A DNA stretch of 37,887 bases from NCBI RefSeq assembly GCF_016583645.1, contig NZ_NRRL01000040.1, positions 1 to 37,887 of the forward strand. Reading direction: 5' to 3'. How positions within the stretch are numbered: the stretch's first letter is position 1; every line of letters starts with the position of its first letter. This document shows positions 30,474 through 36,942 of this stretch, one piece after another. A program made the position numbers and the translations under genes. The stretch is from Rhodovibrio sodomensis. Its GTDB lineage: Bacteria > Pseudomonadota > Alphaproteobacteria > Kiloniellales > Rhodovibrionaceae. Under the pieces are notes generated by a model. The model had not been told where the DNA came from and searched no databases. It saw only the letters and a program-made list of their open reading frames with translations.

Positions 30474-31742
30474 ATGGCGTTCGACGGCATCCGCGGGCTG
30501 CTCGGGATCGCCGTGCTGATCGCGCTCGCCTGGACGGTGAGCGAGCGGCGGACGGCGTTTCCCGTGCGAACCGTGCTGATCGGCGTGGCGAGCCAGCTGG
30601 CGCTGGCCGGGCTGCTGTTGGGCGTGCCGGCGGTGCGCGCGGCGCTCGCGGCGCTCGCGGCGCTGAACGGCGTGATCACCGCGCTGTCGCGGGCGACCGA
30701 GGCCGGCACCCGGTTCGTCTTCGGCTACCTGGGCGGCGGCCCGCCGCCGTTCGAGGTCACCGATCCCGGCGCGACCTTCGTGCTCGCCTTCCAGGCGCTG
30801 CCGATCGTGCTGGTGATGTCGGCGCTCTCGGCGGTGCTCTGGCACTGGCGCGTGCTGCCGGTGGTGATCGGCGGGCTGGCCTGGGCGGTGCGGCGCGGGC
30901 TCGGCCTGTCGGGCGCGGTCTCGCTCGCCAGCGCCGCCAACGTGTTCGTCGGCATGGTCGAGGCGCCGCTCTTGATCCGCCCGGTGATCGCCCGGCTGTC
31001 GCGCGCCGACCTGTTCCTGATCATGACCGTCGGCCTCGCCACCGTCGCCGGCACGGTGATCGTGCTCTACGCCGGCTTCCTGCAGGGCACGGTCGAGAAC
31101 CCGCTGGGCCAGATCCTGACCGCCTCGGTGATCTCGCTGCCGGCGGCCGCGCTGATCGCGCGCGTCATGGTCCCCGCGGACCCGGCGGCCGCGGCCGCGG
31201 AGGACGCGGTCGACGCCGACGCCGCGCAGCCCTATGCCGGCACGTTCGACGCGCTGGTCGCCGGGACCGAGCAGGGCCTGCGCCTGCTGCTCAACATCGC
31301 GGCGATGCTGGTGGTGCTGGTCGCGCTCGTGGACCTGGTGAACATCCTGCTGGGGCAGATCCCGAGCCCGGGCGACCCGCTCACCCTGCAGCGCCTGCTC
31401 GGCTGGGCGTTCGCGCCCCTGGTCTGGCTGATCGGCATTCCCTGGGGGGAGGCCGTGACGGCGGGCCAGCTGATGGGCATCAAGACCGCGCTCAACGAGC
31501 TGATCGCCTTCCAGCAGCTGGCCGGCACGCCGAACGCGGAGTTGTCGGAACGCAGCCGGCTGATCATGACCTACGCGATCTGCGGCTTCGCCAACCCGGG
31601 CTCGCTCGGCATCATGATCGCCGGCCTGACCGGCCTCGCCCCGGACCGCCGGGCGGAGATCCTCAGCCTCGGCCCGCGCGCCGTGCTCGCCGGCACCCTG
31701 GCGACACTGATGACCGGCGCGGTCGCCAGCCTGCTGGCGTGA
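30474..31742 (+). CDS. nupC: Concentrative nucleoside transporter (CNT/NupC family)
   Basis: A 422-residue inner-membrane protein with about ten hydrophobic segments, starting with a helix at residues 8-22 (LLGIAVLIALAWTVS). Family features include GFGYLGG-like FVFGYLGG, ANVFVGMVEAPLLIRPVI in the middle (nucleoside and cation binding region), TVGLATVAGTV, and ETAVTAGQLMGIKTALNEL-like and YAICGFANPGSLGIMI segments near the end. It imports nucleosides by proton or sodium symport. GGGGGT lies about 10 bases before the ATG. Monocistronic in this window, with no nucleoside catabolic gene beside it. Confidence 0.92.
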   Translation: MAFDGIRGLLGIAVLIALAWTVSERRTAFPVRTVLIGVASQLALAGLLLGVPAVRAALAALAALNGVITALSRATEAGTRFVFGYLGGGPPPFEVTDPGATFVLAFQALPIVLVMSALSAVLWHWRVLPVVIGGLAWAVRRGLGLSGAVSLASAANVFVGMVEAPLLIRPVIARLSRADLFLIMTVGLATVAGTVIVLYAGFLQGTVENPLGQILTASVISLPAAALIARVMVPADPAAAAAEDAVDADAAQPYAGTFDALVAGTEQGLRLLLNIAAMLVVLVALVDLVNILLGQIPSPGDPLTLQRLLGWAFAPLVWLIGIPWGEAVTAGQLMGIKTALNELIAFQQLAGTPNAELSERSRLIMTYAICGFANPGSLGIMIAGLTGLAPDRRAEILSLGPRAVLAGTLATLMTGAVASLLA

Positions 31743-31785
31743 GCGCGCGGCGTTCGCGGCCCCGGGCCCGTCCGCGCACCGGAGC

Positions 31786-31854
31786 TCAGCCGCGCCGGCC
31801 CTTGATGCCGTGGGCGGCCCCGGCCTTGCGCGGCAGCTTCACGGTCAGCACGCC
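31786..31854 (-). pseudogene. Possible Hsp20 C-terminal remnant
   Basis: On the minus strand one frame reads GVLTVKLPRKAGAAHGIKGR followed by a stop at 31788-31786. GVLTVxLPK is the conserved end of the alpha-crystallin domain of small heat-shock proteins. Nothing upstream continues that domain: the adjoining sequence is unrelated, so at most 20-25 codons of a former gene survive. The surrounding 31743-32067 has no intact gene. The match is short and could be coincidental. Confidence 0.4.
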
Positions 31855-32067
31855 GGGGGATCTGCCGCTCGTTCATCGCGCAACCTCCGTCGCGTGTCTG
31901 CGTGGGATTTTGGCTCCGCTCTCTTTCGTGTCCGTCGGCGGACGTAGGTAGCGGAGCGCGCGCACGCCACCCCCTGCCGCGTTGCTCCGACCTCAGAGCG
32001 GAATCCGGAGCACGGACGGCCGAAACCGACCTCGCAAACGGATGGAACCCAACACAGACGTCGCCGA

Positions 32068-32556
32068 CTACTGGTCGCCGGCAGCCTGTCTGATCTTGTC
32101 TTTCGCCGCGCCCGGATCGAAGGCATCGACCAAAAGCTCGTCGAGGCTGAAGGGGTTGGCCGGCGCGCCTGCAAGGCCCGCCTCGCCGTGATTGACCAGA
32201 CTGACGTGGGCGCGGTGGCGGGCCCTCCACCAGATCCGATCGAGATCGACGTACTGCCGCATCGACGGCGTATAGTGGATACCGGCTTCGCCCTGGTGGC
32301 GCAGGACCTCGTCAATCCACCCTGCCCGGGGCTGGTCGGCCGGACTGTGTGCGAGCTTGAGCAGATGCACGAGCATGTTGAGGAGATGGCTTTCGACGGC
32401 CCGCCGCGCGCTCGCCCCCAAATCCTCTATCTCCTCGGCCACACGCTCGGCATCGAACCGGTTGTCACCGCCAAGCGCGCGCAGCCGCGCCGCCTGATCC
32501 TGGGTCCAGGCGAAGAAGTCGCGCTCGTACAGATCATCCCGGGCCGCCTTACCCAT
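32068..32556 (-). CDS. DUF29 domain protein
   Basis: A 162-residue DUF29 protein. It starts MGKAARDDLYERDFFAWTQ and contains the characteristic RFDAERVAEEIEDLGASARRAVESHL (about 33-58) followed by HLLKLAHSP. The family is common, often multi-copy, in cyanobacteria and alphaproteobacteria and has no established function; some copies travel in mobile regions. AAGGAGG five bases before the ATG at 32556 is an excellent ribosome site. The gene follows a 12-base-stem hairpin and lies at the border of the accessory region. Confidence 0.88.
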   Translation of the reverse strand: MGKAARDDLYERDFFAWTQDQAARLRALGGDNRFDAERVAEEIEDLGASARRAVESHLLNMLVHLLKLAHSPADQPRAGWIDEVLRHQGEAGIHYTPSMRQYVDLDRIWWRARHRAHVSLVNHGEAGLAGAPANPFSLDELLVDAFDPGAAKDKIRQAAGDQ

Positions 32557-32626
32557 CAGCGCCTCCTTGGCCCCCGGGAGTTTAAGGGACCTCGGGCCGC
32601 ATTTCCAGCGGACGCCGAACAAGAAG

Positions 32627-32657
32627 AACCCGGAACGGTGAACGGCCGTTCCGGGTT
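32627..32657 (-). terminator. Hairpin between hipA and the DUF29 gene
   Basis: AACCCGGAACGG and CCGTTCCGGGTT form a perfect 12-base stem with a 7-base loop. On the minus strand it is followed by CTTCTTGTTC. It is placed to end transcripts coming from hipBA before the DUF29 gene. The remainder of 32658-32914 holds no gene but contains one iteron-like repeat copy. Confidence 0.55.
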
Positions 32658-32787
32658 ATAAGACGCGAAGGGGTATCCCAAGGGACGCCGCAGTCGGTAG
32701 GCAATATGCCGGCCGACCGCCCAGGCCGGCCTGTATCCGACTTGGCCCCCCAAGGCCCAGGCCCGGGCACGCGGCCCGGCCCCTATC

Positions 32788-32809
32788 AACGGCACCGAGG
32801 TTTGCCTCA
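32788..32809 (+). repeat. Outlying copy of the iteron-like repeat, left of hipBA
   Basis: CGGCACCGAGGTTTGCCTCA here is identical to the copy at 34894-34913, with two further matching bases (AA) to the left. The pair forms a direct repeat of 22 bases around the hipBA operon. A weaker partial match (TGCCTCAGTTTGT) follows at 32891-32903. Confidence 0.8.
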
Positions 32810-32914
32810 GTTCGTTCCGTAAGTCCCTGATACGCCCGGACGGGCATACTCGAACCGGCGTCGAGTTTGCCCTCATGCGGCGTCAGCAGATGCCTCAGTT
32901 TGTATGCGGTACCG

Positions 32915-34261
32915 CTATGACATACGCCACCCCGGCGGTGTCACCACCGGCGCATCAGTATCAGCAGGAACGTCCCAACCAAATGCATCGTTGAAATTGC
33001 GAACACCTGCTCCGACGATATTACGGATTCGACGCCCCCTATGTTCCAAGCCCTCCCCTTCGAGTAACCTATCCAACTCGGGCAAAACGCGTTCGGCTAA
33101 AGGTTTCATTGTATGTTGTAAAACACGCTTTTGAGCGCCGTTGGTCTGAACACCGATATCGGTCAGGAAACGCTCCCATTCATAGGCACCGATCGCATCA
33201 TAGTTTTGTTTGCCGCCGATGGAGAGCGCGAACGACTGCGACGTGTCAGGGTACACGCCCGTGCTCACGATATCGTAGAAAGGTGCCAGATGGGGGCGCC
33301 GGCCTTGATATAGCAAGGCGAAGTTCTTTGCATGAGCATCGAAGTTGGCGATTAGGTAGTTGAAGACCGTCATCGCGATCATGGCCTGACGCGCTTCGAT
33401 GGGGGCCGCGGTCTCGCCAAAGACGTCGAAAATACCTTCAAGGGTCGCTCGGCGCTCACCATGGCCTTGATCCTCGTACTTCAGAGTCCCCGGCAACCCG
33501 AGCGCCTGACAGGTGTCTTCCTGATGGAATCGATGTATATATCCATTTGTGTCCCGGTAGCGATCAAAACGTTCGAGCAGGAGATAAGGGACCTCCTCTG
33601 CGTAATCGATCGTGGCGTGGACCGCGTCCAATCCAAGACGCCGAGCCAGTTTCAGACAGATGTATTCGTTCTCAACCAGTCCATGGTAATCGGGATCGCC
33701 GACTTTGAGCACATGCGTTGTCGGTGCTCCAACGCTGTCGGCACTCTCATAAAGACGTCCATCTTCCCCAACCGTGATAGCTAGTTTGTCTTGAACGCCA
33801 GCCAGCGAAATGCGTCGGTTCTGTCGGGGCGGTTTGCCGTCATGCATCGCACGCACCTCGGCAGCAAGCTCCTCTGCGTCGATCTCACGGTAATCTTCCG
33901 GGATAATCCCCGGCCGCTTTCCTGGGGGGCTGCCTTCGGGAACGATCGAGATCGCGCCTGGGCATTCCTGACCAAGATGGGCCAGGAGACCGGCAACGTT
34001 ATCGCGATCAAGGCCTTCTCTATCGGCGACCTGGTCGAGACGGCGCCCTTCCAGAAGCAGATTCTGAAAAAAAGCCCGGCAAGCGAAATCCGTGTATTCA
34101 AGCTGAGACAGGGGCATTCTCAGCGAAAGTGGCAAAGCGTCTTCGAGCTCCGTATAGGCGGGGTCGTAGCTAAAATGTAGGGTATAGTCTTCATACCCGA
34201 CGAGCTTACCGACCGGTTTGTCAAATTGCTCCAGATAAACATCGAGTACGTATTCGTTCAT
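32915..34261 (-). CDS. hipA: HipA-family serine/threonine kinase toxin
   Basis: A 448-residue HipA-like kinase; the E. coli relative phosphorylates glutamyl-tRNA synthetase and causes growth arrest and persistence. The regulatory P-loop serine region is ISLAGVQDK (151-159, S152 matching E. coli S150). The catalytic site is NFDAHAKN (306-313, D308 and N313), and the metal-binding aspartate is D330 in FYDIVS. All key residues are present, so it looks active. The start overlaps the hipB stop by four bases (ATGA), giving coupled translation. The gene is less GC-rich than the core genes. It is a two-gene operon with the antitoxin first. The cellular target here is unknown. Confidence 0.93.
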   Translation of the reverse strand: MNEYVLDVYLEQFDKPVGKLVGYEDYTLHFSYDPAYTELEDALPLSLRMPLSQLEYTDFACRAFFQNLLLEGRRLDQVADREGLDRDNVAGLLAHLGQECPGAISIVPEGSPPGKRPGIIPEDYREIDAEELAAEVRAMHDGKPPRQNRRISLAGVQDKLAITVGEDGRLYESADSVGAPTTHVLKVGDPDYHGLVENEYICLKLARRLGLDAVHATIDYAEEVPYLLLERFDRYRDTNGYIHRFHQEDTCQALGLPGTLKYEDQGHGERRATLEGIFDVFGETAAPIEARQAMIAMTVFNYLIANFDAHAKNFALLYQGRRPHLAPFYDIVSTGVYPDTSQSFALSIGGKQNYDAIGAYEWERFLTDIGVQTNGAQKRVLQHTMKPLAERVLPELDRLLEGEGLEHRGRRIRNIVGAGVRNFNDAFGWDVPADTDAPVVTPPGWRMS

Positions 34262-34485
34262 CGCCGATGCCCATACAAATCGTATCCACAGGCCTGCAAA
34301 ACCGAGAGAACGCGATCGATTTGCAGCGTTGGCTTGCCCTTTTCGAGCTCGACCAGAAAACGGCGTCCCACGTTAGCGAGACCCGCGAATTCGTCCTGGG
34401 TCATGCCCAATTCGCGACGACGTTCCCTGACCAGCTTTCCGATGTCGCCGGCTGTTTTCAGGTAGATTGGCCGAGTTGATGGCAT
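34258..34485 (-). CDS. hipB: HipB-like antitoxin, XRE-family DNA-binding protein
   Basis: A 75-residue helix-turn-helix protein. IGKLVRERRRELGMTQDEFAGLANVGRRFLVELEKGKPT is the XRE domain (about residues 14-52; quoted in part: RRELGMTQDEFAGLANVG). ATG at 34485 gives the natural size; an extended frame upstream runs into operator sequence and is unlikely to be used. It should bind the three palindromes upstream, repress the operon and neutralise HipA. Confidence 0.9.
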   Translation of the reverse strand: MPSTRPIYLKTAGDIGKLVRERRRELGMTQDEFAGLANVGRRFLVELEKGKPTLQIDRVLSVLQACGYDLYGHRR

Positions 34486-34499
34486 CGCGGATACCCAGT

Positions 34500-34517
34500 T
34501 GTTCCCGATCGGGAGCA
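34500..34517 (-). promoter_or_regulatory. hip operator O1
   Basis: TGTTCCCGATCGGGAGCA, a near-perfect palindrome 14 bases upstream of the hipB start codon. It overlaps the -10 element of the predicted promoter, so protein bound here would block RNA polymerase. Confidence 0.75.
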
Positions 34518-34542
34518 TATATTGCGGTTCCGGGTTAGACAA
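34514..34542 (-). promoter_or_regulatory. Predicted hipBA promoter
   Basis: On the minus strand, TTGTCT (34542-34537) and TATGCT (34519-34514) are separated by 17 bases, a good sigma-70 layout. The -10 lies inside operator O1, and the -35 is four bases from the full palindrome around O2. Confidence 0.6.
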
Positions 34543-34549
34543 GGCCCAA

Positions 34550-34567
34550 TGTACCCGATCGGGTACA
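34550..34567 (-). promoter_or_regulatory. hip operator O2 (perfect palindrome)
   Basis: TGTACCCGATCGGGTACA is perfectly symmetric, and the symmetry extends three more bases on each side (34547-34570). It lies just upstream of the -35 element and is the strongest of the three sites. Confidence 0.8.
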
Positions 34568-34599
34568 TTGCGTGTCGGCAACGCGCCAAAGCCTGCCTA

Positions 34600-34617
34600 T
34601 GTTACCGAACGGGCACA
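34600..34617 (-). promoter_or_regulatory. hip operator O3
   Basis: TGTTACCGAACGGGCACA is a diverged version of the same palindrome, keeping TGT...CCGA.CGGG.ACA-type positions. It starts exactly 50 bases after O2, which itself starts exactly 50 bases after O1. Confidence 0.65.
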
Positions 34618-34681
34618 CGATCCGGCGCAAGCAAGAGTGGCTCGGGACCTGGCTTAAAGGCAACAGACCGGGGCATAGAAA

Positions 34682-34709
34682 AGCGGCGCCGGGGTAACCC
34701 GGCGCCGCT
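34682..34709 (-). terminator. Strong hairpin, probable minus-strand terminator
   Basis: AGCGGCGCCGGG and CCCGGCGCCGCT form a perfect 12-base stem with a GTAA loop. On the minus strand it is followed by TTTTCTATG. It would stop transcripts coming from the small-ORF and repeat region before they reach the hip promoter. Confidence 0.6.
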
Positions 34710-34763
34710 GTGACGAAGTAAGGCGCCCAGCGACGCGGGATGAGTGCACCCCGACGCCGCTGA

Positions 34764-35010
34764 GAGGAAACCTCACGCCGTTTCAGATGACCGGAAAACC
34801 TACTGGCACAAAGTGAGGCAGTCCGCAACGCCGCTTGAGGACAAACCTCGCGCCGTTGCGGACAAACCTCACGCCGTTTCAGAGCCCTCTTAACGGCACC
34901 GAGGTTTGCCTCACTCGAATCTCTAAGTCCTTGTTTTTTCTACATTCCTAAACAGAAAGCGGCGCCAGGTTTGCCTCAAACGGCGCCTCCAGGCGCCTCA
35001 GTTTGTTCCC
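34764..35010. repeat. Iteron-like repeat cluster
   Basis: At least six related copies of AACGGCRYSGAGGTTTGYC in both orientations. Minus-strand copies are at 34764-34786, 34837-34860 and 34861-34882; plus-strand copies are at 34891-34913, 34958-34979 and, partly, 34992-35010. Two adjacent minus copies are separated by almost nothing, and the 34861 and 34891 copies face each other and could pair as a hairpin. An AT-rich stretch begins directly to the right. The arrangement resembles plasmid iterons or a partition site, but no replication gene is in the window. Confidence 0.7.
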
Positions 35011-35015
35011 GTCTG

Positions 35016-35351
35016 ACTTGTTCGCGAGCTGCGTATAACGACGTTTGCGTGTATTAAAGGGTCAACGAACATACTGGAGTCTGCCCTACATCGACAAAAC
35101 TCTACAACAAGGACGTTTTCAGTTGATAAAATTTCCGTATATCTTTCGACTGCATTGCACCTACAGGCACAACTCCTCATGATATACGGATGTTAACTGT
35201 CTGGCAGAAAGTAGTAGAAACGGAAATTACGCGAGACAGATTTTCTTCGACGATATTTTCGACTCAAGACGGCATATAATTTTTGCGCCGCCAATATGCA
35301 GTCCACTCATTTAATGAGTCGAGTCAAGCAAGTATTTTGCCGAATAACATT
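35016..35351. other. AT-rich non-coding stretch
   Basis: About 330 bases, clearly AT-richer than the surroundings, with no reading frame that I can support. A 60-codon open frame on the minus strand (34998-35180) lacks a ribosome site and runs across the repeat cluster. The contrast with the flanking DNA marks this as foreign sequence. Confidence 0.5.
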
Positions 35352-35531
35352 TTAAGAAGATATTAGGCGGAAAAACGAGATATCAGAATGATACCGGCCC
35401 GCAGGTACGCCGACGCCTAAGGTATACAGGACTGTAGCTGCAAAGAAAAAACCAATGACTATTGTTAGAATCGGCTTGCGCACGTACATTTTTCTCAAAT
35501 TCGTCATGAGAATTGCTACTGAAACGGGCAT
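35352..35531 (-). CDS. Small single-span membrane protein, 59 residues, unknown
   Basis: A short gene that a length cut-off of 60 codons would miss. ATG at 35531 is preceded by AAAGGAG with a 7-base A/T-rich spacer, an ideal ribosome site, and the stop is TAA at 35354-35352. The product starts MPVSVAILMTNLRKMYVRKP and then has one hydrophobic stretch (residues 21-42, ILTIVIGFFFAATVLYTLGV) with a positively charged N-terminal side, so the N-terminus is probably cytoplasmic. The C-terminal 17 residues include GRYHSDISFFRL. I do not recognise the family. Codon use is AT-rich like the island around it. A toxin, phage or plasmid-borne membrane peptide are possibilities only. Confidence 0.6.
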   Translation of the reverse strand: MPVSVAILMTNLRKMYVRKPILTIVIGFFFAATVLYTLGVGVPAGRYHSDISFFRLISS

Positions 35532-35596
35532 TTTATTACTCCTTTATATGCTGTAATTTACGGTAGGCCAATCGGACGCTGAGCACTGAAAGAAAT

Positions 35597-35620
35597 GTGA
35601 TCGTCGTCTGATCGTCGTCT
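35597..35620. repeat. 11-bp tandem duplication
   Basis: GATCGTCGTCT occurs twice in direct succession upstream of the small membrane gene, between it and the truncated helix-turn-helix gene. It lies where a regulator of the small gene might bind. Confidence 0.6.
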
Positions 35621-35626
35621 GCTAAA

Positions 35627-36055
35627 TTAATATAACACTTGGGATCCTGTTGTCCCAGATTGGAATAGAACAGGATTCACATTTGCTCTCCGGTAGAAAG
35701 TAGCGCGCACATTATCGAACTTGTTATCCGGATAGACTTCAGCAGCACTCAGCTGCAAAGAGACGCTATTGAAGTGAACGCCGATTTCCTTGGCGAGCCG
35801 ATGAAGCGATACATACTCGGCATTGAAAGACTTAAGGTCGCTCTCATCCACCACCGTCTGCGGACACCGGTTTTTCGGGTTGATTGCGGTCCGCGCCGGC
35901 AGCAGCCCTTCGGAAATTAAATCTTTTACGACGGCTGTCGACCAACCCATCCGCCTCTCAACGTCGCGAAGCTTGATGCCGCCATGTTCTTGGCCGCGGA
36001 CTTGTTCACGGACCTCGGTGTAGCGCGTCAAGCAACGTGACCGGTTGAGCGACAA
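35627..36055 (-). pseudogene. C-terminal fragment of a DNA-binding protein resembling TniQ C-termini
   Basis: About 140 codons remain. The first ~15 derive from or overlap the neighbouring IS end (start would be TTG). Then comes DVERRMGWSTAVVKDLISEG, a helix-turn-helix-like segment, followed by DESDLKSFNAEYVSLHRLAK EIG-type sequence (key residues F.AEYVSL..LA..IG.H) that resembles the C-terminal part of TniQ and related transposition proteins. The N-terminal zinc-binding part expected for TniQ is absent. The most likely explanation is an older gene cut by the IS21-family insertion. Family assignment is tentative. Confidence 0.45.
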
Positions 36056-36090
36056 GGTCGTGGCCGGTGCGGATCGATGATGTTGAGGGC

Positions 36091-36942
36091 TTAGCTTTTG
36101 GTGTCGTCACCTCCTTCTGGGTTGTTGTCGGTTTGGTTGTCGCCGAGGCTGTCGCTGTCGGATGACGGGGCGTCATCCGGCTCGGTTCGGCGGCTGACGG
36201 CAGCTCGCCGACGGTAGCTCTCGACGTTCAGCTCGAGGATGGTCGCATGGTGGACCAGCCGGTCGATCGCCGCGACCGTCATGGCGCGGTCGGGGAATAT
36301 CTGTTCCCAGGCGCTGAACGGCTGGTTGGCGGCCACGGCAAGGCTGCGGGTCTCGTAGCGCCTTGCGATCAGCTCGAACAGCACACTGGTCTCGGCCTGA
36401 TCTTTCTGGGCGTAGGTGATGTCGTCCAGGATCAGCAGGTGGTACTTGTCCAGCTTGGCGAGTTCGCGTTCGAGCGTGAGGTCCCGGCGGGCGGCCTGCA
36501 GGCGCTGCACCATGTCGGTGGTGCGGCTGTACAGCACCCGGTAGCCGGCCTCGATCAGGGCGTGACCGACGGCGGCGAGCAGATGCGACTTGCCGCTGCC
36601 GGAGTTGCCGATGGCGATCAGGTTGCCCGCCCCGGCGAGCCAGTCGCCGGCGGCGAGCGCGTCCACGCGCGCCTTGGAGACCTCGGGCACGATCGAGAAG
36701 TCGAACGTGGCCAGGGTCTTGCCCGCGGGTAATCGCGAGGCCTGGAGGTTGCGGTGGATCCGCCGGGTCTCCCGCTCGGCGAGTTCGTACTCGGCGAGCA
36801 GCGCCAGGGCCTGGGCGGTCGGCCAGCCTTCGCGGTCGGCCATCTCGGTCACCTCCTGCCAGTGCGCCTTGAACGACGGCAGGCGCAAGGCGTTCAGCAG
36901 GGCCGGGAGCTTGTGGGCATCGGTTGCGGTCGCCGCGGTCAT
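36091..36942 (-). CDS. istB: IS21-family transposition helper ATPase IstB
   Basis: A 283-residue AAA+ ATPase of the DnaC/IstB type that assists the IstA transposase. Walker A is GNSGSGKS (112-119) and Walker B is LLILDDITYA. It is followed by sensor segments (AVAANQPFSAWEQIF, AIDRLVHHATILEL). ATG at 36942 overlaps the istA stop by one base (TGATG), and AGGAGG precedes it, so the two genes are coupled. The tail is acidic and serine-rich. Full length and apparently intact. Confidence 0.95.
   Translation of the reverse strand: MTAATATDAHKLPALLNALRLPSFKAHWQEVTEMADREGWPTAQALALLAEYELAERETRRIHRNLQASRLPAGKTLATFDFSIVPEVSKARVDALAAGDWLAGAGNLIAIGNSGSGKSHLLAAVGHALIEAGYRVLYSRTTDMVQRLQAARRDLTLERELAKLDKYHLLILDDITYAQKDQAETSVLFELIARRYETRSLAVAANQPFSAWEQIFPDRAMTVAAIDRLVHHATILELNVESYRRRAAVSRRTEPDDAPSSDSDSLGDNQTDNNPEGGDDTKS

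Noticed and set aside
34764..35010. CRISPR array
   Set aside because: Copies vary in sequence, orientation and spacing, with no uniform spacers and no cas genes.
34998..35180. 60-codon minus-strand frame in the AT-rich region
   Set aside because: No ribosome site, runs through the repeat cluster, cysteine-rich product with no resemblance to known proteins.
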